Below are positions 15,845-22,924 of a stretch of 36,579 nt of DNA, piece by piece. The position numbers and the translations under genes are program-made. The notes under the pieces are model-generated. The model ran no database searches and was not told the DNA's origin. It worked only from the letters and a program-made list of their open reading frames with translations. The DNA comes from Micavibrio sp. UBA5703 (GTDB lineage Bacteria > Pseudomonadota > Alphaproteobacteria > Micavibrionales > Micavibrionaceae), in contig DIHF01000039.1 in the NCBI GenBank assembly GCA_002420015.1, forward strand, positions 1 to 36,579, given 5' to 3'. How positions within the stretch are numbered: position 1 is the stretch's first letter; every line of letters starts with the position of its first letter.

Positions 15845-15908
15845 AAACACTCCCTTCGTTTGAAAACAAACGATCTCCAGAGCGGACTCTGGAGATCGGG
15901 GTGTTTAT
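15843..15908. repeat. Nested inverted repeats at the copper-operon/recombinase junction
   Basis: An outer inverted repeat of 8 bp (ATAAACAC at 15843-15850 and GTGTTTAT at 15901-15908) encloses two inner hairpins. One has a perfect 12-bp stem (15871-15882 with 15887-15898, loop CGGA); the other has a 6-bp stem (15857-15862 with 15867-15872, loop AAAA). Read leftward, the 12-bp stem is followed by a T-rich stretch and could act as an intrinsic terminator. Read rightward it has no T-run. It could equally be a recombination site or an end of the mobile element. Confidence 0.6.
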
Positions 15909-15977
15909 AACCGTCATGGACGGCGCAGCGTGTTTACGCTCGCGCGCTGTTGTATTCCGCCGCCACCCCGACCATAA

Positions 15978-17272
15978 GTCGAGAGGGCGCACCGGATTCA
16001 GGACGCGGATGAAAGTGCTTATTATGAATATCTCTGCAGACGTGCGGGCATTGACGTGCAATATGTCGCCGAGCAATTTGAAAACGACGGCAGCCCCGTA
16101 TCCACCATCGTTAAGGGCGTTAAACGCGCCATGGCAGGAGAATATAGCCGCGAATTGTCCGGCAAGGTCTTCGCGGGACAATGCCGCCTGATCGAGCTGG
16201 GCTTCCGTCAGGGCGGCCCAGCCGGATACGGTCTGCGCCGTGTGCTGGTGGACGAACACCGCCAGCCCAAGGGAACGCTCAAGCGCGGCGAACATAAGAG
16301 CCTGCAAACCGACCGTGTCGTCCTGGTCGCGGGGCCGGACGAGGAAGTCGAGACGGTACGCTGGATTTACCGCGCCTTCACCGAGGAGAGTTTGCAGGAA
16401 AGCGAGATCGCGGCGCGCCTCAATCAACAGGGGCTAAAAACCGATCTTGGCCGCGAATGGACGCGCGGCGTGGTTCACACGATCCTCACCAATGAAAAAT
16501 ACATCGGCAACAACGTCTTTAACCGCCGATCCTTCAATCCTTCAAGTTAAAGAAGCGGCGCGTCGTCAATACGCCGGATATGTGGGTGCGCGCGGACGGC
16601 GTTTTCGAGGCCATTATCGAGCCGCGTTACTTTTACACGGCCCAAGGCATCATCCGTGAGCGCAGTCGCCGCTTCAGCAACGATGAAATGCTGACCAAGT
16701 TACGAGTGCTGCGCGAAAAACAAGGCTGGCTGTCGGGCATTCTGATCGACGAGACGGACGATATGCCATCGAGCAGCGTTTATGCCCACCGTTTCGGCGG
16801 ACTGAGCCAAGCCTATAAGCTGATCGGCTACGATCCTGGGCGCGACATGCGCTATATCGAGGACAACAAGCGCCTGCGCCAGATGTATCCGGACGTGGTC
16901 GAAGGCGTCATTCGCAAAATTCAGGAATATGGCGGTAGGGTTCACCGCGAGGTACAGAACGATTTTCTGATCGTCAACAACGAGATCAAAGCCTCGCTAG
17001 TGATCTGCCGCTGCGCCCAGACGCCGGCAGGCAGCAACCGCTGGAAAATCCAGCTCGATACGGGGCTGATGCCCGATATCACCATTGTCGTGCGCATGGA
17101 GGCGGACAATCGCCAAATCCTCGATTATTACCTGATCCCCGCTATCGACGTGGAAAATCCGCAGATACGCCTTGCGGAAAACAACCACCTGTCGCTCGAC
17201 GCTTATCGCTTCGACGACCTTGAGCAGTTTTTCATGATGGCGGAACGCGCCGCCTTGCCGGAGGCCGCATGA
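15978..17272 (+). pseudogene. Large serine recombinase, 5'-truncated and frameshifted
   Basis: A remnant of a site-specific serine recombinase. The reading frame first makes sense after a TAA at 15975, at RIQDADESAYYEYL, which belongs to the end of the catalytic resolvase domain; roughly the first 80-90 residues, with the nucleophilic serine, are absent. Next come AMAGEYSREL and the Recombinase domain (ELGFRQGGPAGYGLRR; LTNEKYIGNNVFNRRSF). At 16530-16545 the 8-bp word TCCTTCAA occurs twice in tandem; the second copy shifts the frame and gives a stop at 16548. Removing one copy restores FNRRSFKLKKRRV and joins the part from 16546 to 17272 (MWVRADGVFEAII to LPEAA). The product should be inactive for strand exchange. 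The stop overlaps the next ATG (ATGA). Confidence 0.88.
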
Positions 17273-18189
17273 CGAAAGGTAAAGGCAAGCGCGCCTCTGA
17301 GATAAAATTGATCCCGATTGAGAAGATCAACATTCTCAATCCCCGTGTACGAAATCAAAAAGTGTTCATGGAAATCGCCACGAACATGACCCAAGTGGGC
17401 ATGAAGCGCCCGATCACGGTAACGCCCAGCCGTGCCAAGATCGATGGCAAAGAATACGACCTGATCTGCGGCCAGGGCCGGATCGAGGCATTTGTGGCCG
17501 TGGGACAGAAGGAAATTCCCGCCATCGTGATCGATGCCAGCGAGGAACAGGCGCTGATCATGAGCCTGGTGGAAAACCTTGCCCGCCGCCAGCACCGCGC
17601 CAACGACCTGTTGCAGGGCATCGAGATTTTACAAAAGCAGGGTTACAACGCCCAGCAGATATCCGACAAAACGGGGCTGGCGAAGGATTACGCCAGTGGC
17701 GTCCTGAATCTGATGGAGCGCGGCGAGGAACGGCTGCTTTCCGCCGTCGAGGCCGGTCATATGCCGATCACGCTGACCATCCGCATCGCGGAGAATCCCG
17801 AAGACGAGCAGCGCGCCTTGCATGAAGCCTATGAAACCAAACAACTGCGCGGCAATCGCCTGCTGCTGGCCAAGCGCCTGATCGACACGCGCAAGCGGCG
17901 CGGAAAAACATTTATTGACGAGCGCGGCAAGTGCGCAAAACGGGATAAAGGCGATAAGGCTCTGTCCGTTCAGGATGTGTTGAAAGTTTATCAACGGGAG
18001 GTGGATCGCAAGCGCCTGCTGACCCGAAAGGCTGATGCCGTGTCTAACCGCATGCTATTCGTGACCGAAGCCCTGCGGCAACTTTTTCAGGATGAGCATT
18101 TCATCAACCTTCTGCGCGCGGAAGGGCTGACGACGCTGCCAAAGCCGCTGGCCGGACTTATGGATGAGAAAGGCCGCAAGCATGGCTAA
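17269..18189 (+). CDS. ParB/RepB/Spo0J-family protein (first of two)
   Basis: A 306-residue cytoplasmic protein with a ParB N-terminal nuclease-like domain (about residues 12-107), a helix-turn-helix region (about 125-150) and a Lys/Arg-rich C-terminal half. The ParB phosphate-binding box, normally GERR, reads GQGRIEA at 68-74; the second box, ENLARRQHRANDLLQG, is well kept. The family includes plasmid and chromosome partition proteins that bind centromere-like DNA. Its ATG overlaps the recombinase stop by 4 bp, and no ParA gene is near, so a role in plasmid partition is doubtful; a role tied to the recombinase (site binding, control of excision) is an inference from gene order. Confidence 0.88.
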   Translation: MTKGKGKRASEIKLIPIEKINILNPRVRNQKVFMEIATNMTQVGMKRPITVTPSRAKIDGKEYDLICGQGRIEAFVAVGQKEIPAIVIDASEEQALIMSLVENLARRQHRANDLLQGIEILQKQGYNAQQISDKTGLAKDYASGVLNLMERGEERLLSAVEAGHMPITLTIRIAENPEDEQRALHEAYETKQLRGNRLLLAKRLIDTRKRRGKTFIDERGKCAKRDKGDKALSVQDVLKVYQREVDRKRLLTRKADAVSNRMLFVTEALRQLFQDEHFINLLRAEGLTTLPKPLAGLMDEKGRKHG

Positions 18190-19111
18190 GGAACCACGGC
18201 AGAAAACGAAAATCCCCAAGGGTGAAATCAAGGCGGGCTTTGATAAACAAACCATAGACCTTGGCATCGACCAGATCGTGTCGATCAAAATGGTGACGCC
18301 TGCGGCCCGCAAAAGCCCAAAATACCGTCAAATCCTGGCTTCTATCCGCGAGGTCGGCGTGATCGAGCCACCTGTGGTCAGTCGCGATCCGCATTCGCGC
18401 AACAAATACATCCTGCTCGACGGCCACATGCGCGTTGAGGTGCTCAAGGAGCTGGGCGAAACGGAAGTAACATGCCTCGTGTCCACCGACGACGAAGCGT
18501 TTACCTGCAATAAGCATATCAACCGCCTCTCGACCGTCATGGAACACAAAATGATCCTGTGCGCTATTGAGCGCGGCGTGCCGGAGGCGAAGATTGCGGC
18601 GGCGCTGAATATAGATGTACGCAGCATCGCCACCAGGCGCGACTTGCTCAATGACATCTGCCCTGAAGCCGCCGAGCTTCTCAAGGACAAGATGGTACCG
18701 ATTGCGTCATTCCCGATCTTGAAGCGCATGAAGCCTTTCCGCCAGATTGAGGCCGCCACGCTGATGAATGACGCTGGTACCTATTCGAAAACCTATGCCC
18801 GCGCCCTGCTGGCGGCCACGCCCAAGGATCAGCTCGTGGATCCGGAGAAACCGAAAAAGATTAAAGGGCTGGACGAGGAACAGATGGCGCGCATGGAAAG
18901 CGAGATGGAGAGCCTCCAGCGCGAATATCGCCTGATCGAGGAAAACTACGGCAAGGACGTTCTCAACCTGACGCTGACCAAGGGCTATCTCGGCTCATTA
19001 CTGGGCAACGCCAAGATCGTCCGCTATCTGGCGCAAAACCATGCCGACATTCTGACCCAATTCCAGAAGATTGCCGACATCACCTCCCTGGCCAAAGAAA
19101 CGGCGGCGTGA
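18182..19111 (+). CDS. ParB/RepB-like partition protein (second of two)
   Basis: A 309-residue protein with a ParB-like N-terminal domain (about residues 28-115) containing YILLDGHMRVEVL at 78-88, a helix-turn-helix region (about 133-155: EAKIAAALNIDVRSIATRR), and a helical C-terminal part resembling the RepB plasmid-partition domain. The GERR box is replaced by DGHMR. The frame is open to an ATG at 18164, but the ATG at 18182 has GAGAAAGG upstream at a fitting distance and overlaps the previous gene by 8 bp. With the recombinase and the first ParB-like gene it forms a three-gene unit. No ParA and no replication gene are seen, so DNA binding at a recombination or transfer site is as likely as partition. 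Confidence 0.87.
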   Translation: MAKEPRQKTKIPKGEIKAGFDKQTIDLGIDQIVSIKMVTPAARKSPKYRQILASIREVGVIEPPVVSRDPHSRNKYILLDGHMRVEVLKELGETEVTCLVSTDDEAFTCNKHINRLSTVMEHKMILCAIERGVPEAKIAAALNIDVRSIATRRDLLNDICPEAAELLKDKMVPIASFPILKRMKPFRQIEAATLMNDAGTYSKTYARALLAATPKDQLVDPEKPKKIKGLDEEQMARMESEMESLQREYRLIEENYGKDVLNLTLTKGYLGSLLGNAKIVRYLAQNHADILTQFQKIADITSLAKETAA

Positions 19112-19277
19112 TGGGCGGGAGCGGATTGATCTGTCCATCTATCGGTCTTGAGCATTACAATGTGCCGTTGGGTTGTCGTGATAGGGAAAACATTTTGATA
19201 ATTTAGGTTGTTTCTCCGAGTAAGCCTCAAGTTCGTCGGCCAACAACGCAAAACCTAGAAGAATACTCGCTAAGCTA

Positions 19278-19313
19278 TTGTTAATACGAGCGGGGTATGC
19301 TAATAAATACTTA
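19278..19313 (+). promoter_or_regulatory. Possible promoter of the Czc-like cluster
   Basis: TTGTTA at 19278-19283 and TGC-TAATAA at 19298-19306 form a -35/extended -10 pair with 17-bp spacing. Transcription would begin about 19313, which is the A of the ATG of the next gene, implying a leaderless message; no Shine-Dalgarno sequence is visible there. The remaining part of the 201-bp gap from 19112 shows nothing I can name. Confidence 0.4.
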
Positions 19314-19669
19314 TGAGAGTTTTGATCCTAATGCTTGTTTTTGCTATCGGATTCAGCGGCTTTGCGGCTGCTGCTCATACTTTTGATTCGTCCCAATGCG
19401 GACAGACGTTCTTCGTCGAGAAAATGGACGATACCCAAATTGACTGCGCAAAGCACCTCGATAGCGGGGCGAAGGGTGGCCAGAAATCTAAAGACGTCAG
19501 TCACTCTTGTGCCAATTGCGGACATTGCTGCATGTCGCATGCCGCGCTAAGCCAGTTCGGCATTAATATCGTCGTACCAATTCATAAGACGGCGTTTCCC
19601 AATATCGACGTCGAACCGGAGGACGACTTCATCTCCGGATTAAAGCGCCCCCCTCGAATCTTTGGTTGA
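19313..19669 (+). CDS. Exported Cys-rich small protein heading the Czc-like operon
   Basis: A 118-residue protein with signal peptide (cleavage near FAAAA, about residue 21). Cysteines at 29 and 45 precede a tight cluster, SCANCGHCCMSH (Cys66, 69, 72, 73), which could bind a metal ion. The C-terminus ends FISGLKRPPRIFG, recalling the Pro/basic/hydrophobic end of the protein at 8950 that heads the Cus-like cluster; both may be DUF2946-like. The ATG at 19313 has no ribosome-binding site, but a promoter-like sequence ends just ahead of it. Role unknown; a metal-binding or leader function is inferred from cysteine content and position. Confidence 0.72.
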   Translation: MRVLILMLVFAIGFSGFAAAAHTFDSSQCGQTFFVEKMDDTQIDCAKHLDSGAKGGQKSKDVSHSCANCGHCCMSHAALSQFGINIVVPIHKTAFPNIDVEPEDDFISGLKRPPRIFG

Positions 19670-19709
19670 TTGACCGGAGACTGAGCCGAAAAGCCCATTC
19701 TCTGTGACG

Positions 19710-19730
19710 CCGCTTCTGAACAAGAAGCGG
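19710..19730 (+). other. Intercistronic stem-loop after the Cys-rich gene
   Basis: CCGCTTCT at 19710-19717 and AGAAGCGG at 19723-19730 form a perfect 8-bp stem with the loop GAACA. No T-run follows, so it is not a standard terminator. It lies 40 bp after the Cys-rich gene and 45 bp before the lipoprotein gene, much like the stem-loop at 9452 in the Cus-like operon. Confidence 0.45.
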
Positions 19731-19775
19731 TCATGAGTTGCATTATGCATTTTCAATCAAACCAGGAGAATTTCC

Positions 19776-20024
19776 ATGATCACCCCAAAAGTTGGGATTA
19801 AGATCCCGCTACTAATGTTGTTAGCTGTATCTGCTTTGTCGGCATGTGCCAGCACAGGCTTTCAAAGAAAAAATCACTATACGCCGACTGAATGCAAGAG
19901 CCTCCACGGGCGCGGACTGATTTCGCTAGAAGATCGACGCAAGTGTCAGTTTGGCGAAGAGTTTGAATTCAAGGCGGATAAGGTTCAATCCGAATCGGCT
20001 GACAGTAAAAAATCCGCGAAATAG
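19776..20024 (+). CDS. Small lipoprotein, ECK-GRG family (copy 2)
   Basis: An 82-residue predicted lipoprotein. The lipobox is LSAC, and the mature part carries YTPTECKSLHGRGLISLE followed by RRKCQFGE, then a charged, Ser/Lys-rich tail. It shares the motif E-C-K, G-R-G, I-x-L and a second Cys 17 residues after the first with the lipoprotein at 6267. CAGGAG stands before the ATG. It is followed by the CzcC-like gene after 16 bp, so it is part of that operon. I recognise no named family. The two conserved cysteines could form a disulfide or bind metal. Confidence 0.8.
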   Translation: MITPKVGIKIPLLMLLAVSALSACASTGFQRKNHYTPTECKSLHGRGLISLEDRRKCQFGEEFEFKADKVQSESADSKKSAK

Positions 20025-20040
20025 AGAGGAGAAGCCAGAG

Positions 20041-21372
20041 ATGAAAATAAGATCGTTCATTCTGGTGGGTTTACTGGCGGCGGTATCGCTGCCGCCAGCT
20101 ATACCTGCCTACGCTCAGGAAGAAAAAGCCAAACCTGTAGCCGAAGCATCCGCCGTGCAGCCAATCGCAAAGACGGCGGGATTTAAGCTAGATCAGGCGA
20201 TTAAAAAAGCCTTGGAGAAATCCCCCACGCTGGGAGCGTCGTCCGCGCGCGTAAACGCCGCAAGTGCCAATCGTTCGGCGGCGGGCGCGTTGCCTAACCC
20301 ATCTCTTTCCATTGAAGCCGAGAATATTTACGGGGATGGTGCATATGACGGCCTGGATAGCGCCGAGCTGACTTATGGTGTCTCACAGCTCGTCGAAATG
20401 CCAGGGAAACGCAGTGGCCGCACACGCATCGCTGACGCCGAGAGAGATAGCGCCCATTTTACCAGCGATAGTGTAATGCTCGATCTTATCCGCGATGTCA
20501 CTATCGCTTTTGCTGAAGTCGCAGCCGCCCAGCAGGAAGTTTCCATTCTTGAAGAAGAACTGAGCCTTGCGACCGAAGTGCGCGACAGCGTAGCGGCCAA
20601 GGTACAGGCGGGTAAAGAGCCACCCATACAAAAGAACAAAGCTGAGATCGAGTTGTCCTCCAGTAAAATCGCCCGTGACCGCGCCTACCGGAATTTGACC
20701 GCCAAGAAACAGTCGTTGGTTTCCTTGATGGGCGGCGATGTTGGTGATCTGACCGTCGACATCAATAGTCTACCAGAACCAAAACAACCTGAACCTGTTG
20801 AAAAATACCGTGACCGCCTGGCGAAGACGCCAGACGTGATGAGTTTGCGCGCCAGTATCGACCGTGCCAAGGCTGGATTGTCGCTCGAAAAAGCCAACGC
20901 AGTTCCAGATCCGATCATAAACGTTGGCGTGAGGGATTTCAGAGAAAACAACTCGCAAGCCTTTATCGTGGGGCTTTCCATCCCGATACCAGTTTTTAAT
21001 ATGAACCGCGCAGGTATCGAGCGTGCTGGTCATGATTTGACCGCAGCTTCTCTTGATGAGCAAAGTGTTCGTCTTGGCCTTGAGGCTGCGTTGACTGAAC
21101 TATACGGTAACTACACCAATGCCTACAGCGAAGCCATCACGCTCAAAACATCAGTTTTGCCAGGAGCTGAGGAAGCGTTCCGTTTCGCACGGGACGGCTA
21201 CGACGCAGGTAAATTCAACTATCTCGAAGTTTTGGACGCGCAGCGGACATTGTTCGAGGCGCGTAAACAATTGAACGAAGTATCTTTAGACTATTACCGT
21301 CAGCGCACGACGCTCGAAAGGATCGCCGCGACGCATGACGATATTCAAAACCACAAACATGAGGAGAAATAA
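20041..21372 (+). CDS. czcC: TolC-family outer membrane factor (CzcC-like)
   Basis: A 443-residue outer-membrane channel protein. The signal peptide ends near PAYAQ. The two-repeat TolC layout is visible: LDQAIKKALEKSPTLGASS starts the first helical repeat, NPSLSIEAENIYGDG the first strands, and VPDPIINVGVRDFREN the second strands; KFNYLEVLDAQRTLFEARK near the C-terminus is a family hallmark. The frame is open further upstream (to 19951), but the ATG at 20041 fits the signal peptide and has GAGGAGAAG ahead. It would form the outer channel for the CzcB-like and CzcA-like proteins downstream. Confidence 0.93.
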   Translation: MKIRSFILVGLLAAVSLPPAIPAYAQEEKAKPVAEASAVQPIAKTAGFKLDQAIKKALEKSPTLGASSARVNAASANRSAAGALPNPSLSIEAENIYGDGAYDGLDSAELTYGVSQLVEMPGKRSGRTRIADAERDSAHFTSDSVMLDLIRDVTIAFAEVAAAQQEVSILEEELSLATEVRDSVAAKVQAGKEPPIQKNKAEIELSSSKIARDRAYRNLTAKKQSLVSLMGGDVGDLTVDINSLPEPKQPEPVEKYRDRLAKTPDVMSLRASIDRAKAGLSLEKANAVPDPIINVGVRDFRENNSQAFIVGLSIPIPVFNMNRAGIERAGHDLTAASLDEQSVRLGLEAALTELYGNYTNAYSEAITLKTSVLPGAEEAFRFARDGYDAGKFNYLEVLDAQRTLFEARKQLNEVSLDYYRQRTTLERIAATHDDIQNHKHEEK

Positions 21373-21374
21373 CC

Positions 21375-21659
21375 ATGAAAAATTTTATCGTTTTATTTAG
21401 CATCATCCTTTTATCAGCTTGTGCCACGCCGACGCCGATTCCGCAGGATGTCAAAGATAAGGTCGCGCAAATATCCACTGACGATCTTCCAAGAAACAGC
21501 AGCCTAGAGCAGACGCGCTGCCCTAAATCCCGTTATCGCTCTTTTGATAAACACATGGATTGCAAGATATCCGTGCGCCGCGAATTAGCCGCAAGACAAA
21601 TGATGCGTGAGCAAAATACAGCCATAGAGGAAAGTAAAAATGAAACGATCAAAAATTAG
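21375..21659 (+). CDS. Small lipoprotein of the Czc-like operon
   Basis: A 94-residue predicted lipoprotein with lipobox LLSAC (ILLSACATPTPIP). The mature part is charged, with cysteines in QTRCPKSRYRSF and MDCKISVRRELAA, and ends in a helical Glu/Asn-rich tail. It does not carry the ECK-GRG motif of the other two small lipoproteins, though it also has two cysteines about 14 residues apart. GAGGAG precedes the ATG two bases after the CzcC-like stop, and the gene overlaps the next one by 20 bp. I recognise no family; its function is unknown. Confidence 0.8.
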   Translation: MKNFIVLFSIILLSACATPTPIPQDVKDKVAQISTDDLPRNSSLEQTRCPKSRYRSFDKHMDCKISVRRELAARQMMREQNTAIEESKNETIKN

Positions 21660-22911
21660 AACACTGCTTTTCGCAGGTGTTGCAGTGCTGGCTCTTTCCG
21701 GTGGTTTTGCCGGATGGAATTATTTCACGCCACCGAGTCATGCAGCTGAGGGGCATGGCGATAGTCATGGTCATGAAGAAGGAGAAGAAAAACATGATGA
21801 AGGCAAGGAAGAGCAACACGGCCACGGACACGAGGATGAACATGGTCATGGCGGCGGTGAAGCAGAAGGCGAACACGCGGAAGGCATCATTGCCTTAAAT
21901 GCGGAGCAGATTGCTGCCGCTGGCATTAAAGTTGCAGCTGTCGGCCCTGGAAAGCTGGCACGGGAAGTTTCCGTTCCTGGCAAGATCGTGGCTGCTGCTG
22001 ACCGCATGGCGCAGATCGTCCCTAAAGTGGGTGGCACGGTGACGGAAGCGAAGAAAAACCTTGGTGATACGGTTGAAAAAGGTGAAGTACTGGCCTTGAT
22101 TGAAAGCCGTGAGATGGCAGAGGCTGTGGCTGATTATTTGGCCGCCAAGCGCGCCGAAGAACTTGCCCGCACGACCTTTAACCGTGAAAAGGGGCTGTGG
22201 GATAAAAAGATCACGGCGGAACAGGACTACCTGACGGCAAAAAACGGCCATCAAGAAGCAAAAATTAAACTCGATCTGGCCAAGCAAAAGTTGCAAGCTC
22301 TGGGTCAAGATGGCGAAGTTTCCAGCAATGGAAATTCACGCTTTCATGAACTGCGCACTCCGTTGCCAGGTCGGATCATCGCCCGTGAATTGACACTGGG
22401 CGAATATGTCGATACCACGCATTCAGCCTTTACCGTAGCGGATTTAAGCGTGGTGTGGGTGGAGACTGCGATTGCTCCTGGCGATTTGCCTTTCGTCAAG
22501 GAAGGCCAGATGGCGAATGTCACAGGTAGCGGCGGTAAAACCGAAGGTAAGCTGATTTTTGTTAGCCCCGCGATTGATCCCGAAACCCGCGCAGCCAAGG
22601 CCATTATTGAGCTGGAAAACACAGATGGCAAATGGCGCCCTGGTGAATTCGCCACTGCGGCTATTGCGACATCCGCGCAGGATACCGATTTGATCGTTCC
22701 GAAAGATGCCCTACAAACGATTGACGGCAAGACCGTACTGTTCGTTCGTAACGATAAAGGTTTTGAAAAACGGGATGTTATGACGGGCCGTGAAGATAGC
22801 CGTCATATTGAGATTATTTCAGGCGTGACGTTTGGAGAGCCTGTGGCGGTTAGCAGCACCTTTACGCTCAAGGCCGAACTTGGAAAATCAGAAGCCGAAC
22901 ATGAACACTAA
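21640..22911 (+). CDS. czcB: CzcB-like periplasmic adaptor with His-rich insert
   Basis: A 423-residue membrane-fusion protein. One N-terminal membrane segment (LLFAGVAVLALSGGFAGW) is followed by a strongly His/Glu-rich stretch (about residues 35-80: HGDSHGHEEGEE, EEQHGHGHEDEHGHGGG) likely to bind zinc, cobalt or cadmium. Then come the lipoyl halves (VPKVGGTVTEAKKNLGDTV and LRTPLPGRIIARELTLGEYV), a helical hairpin (VADYLAAKRAEELAR), beta-barrel and membrane-proximal domains. It ends in EAEHEH. The start, with GAGGAAAG upstream, overlaps the preceding lipoprotein gene by 20 bp. It would join the CzcA-like pump, whose gene begins 13 bp later, to the CzcC-like channel. Confidence 0.94.
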   Translation: MKRSKIRTLLFAGVAVLALSGGFAGWNYFTPPSHAAEGHGDSHGHEEGEEKHDEGKEEQHGHGHEDEHGHGGGEAEGEHAEGIIALNAEQIAAAGIKVAAVGPGKLAREVSVPGKIVAAADRMAQIVPKVGGTVTEAKKNLGDTVEKGEVLALIESREMAEAVADYLAAKRAEELARTTFNREKGLWDKKITAEQDYLTAKNGHQEAKIKLDLAKQKLQALGQDGEVSSNGNSRFHELRTPLPGRIIARELTLGEYVDTTHSAFTVADLSVVWVETAIAPGDLPFVKEGQMANVTGSGGKTEGKLIFVSPAIDPETRAAKAIIELENTDGKWRPGEFATAAIATSAQDTDLIVPKDALQTIDGKTVLFVRNDKGFEKRDVMTGREDSRHIEIISGVTFGEPVAVSSTFTLKAELGKSEAEHEH

Positions 22912-22924
22912 GAAAGTATAAACA

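Noticed and set aside
15901..16191. Open frame on the + strand starting within the palindromic region
   Set aside because: It overlaps the recombinase in another frame and gives a basic low-complexity peptide; the recombinase frame from 15978 has clear homology.
16530..16550. Programmed frameshift in the recombinase
   Set aside because: There is no slippery heptamer; an exact 8-bp tandem duplication explains the shift, so mutation or assembly error is more likely.
17269..19111. Plasmid replication/partition locus (repABC-type)
   Set aside because: No ParA/RepA or RepC gene is present, and the genes are joined to a recombinase, so a replicon cannot be supported.
21740..21890. Short repeated CAT/CAC-GGN units that look like a simple repeat
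   Set aside because: They encode the His-rich insert of the CzcB-like adaptor, and the same is true of the His codons at 6633-6665; no separate DNA repeat or CRISPR-like structure is present.
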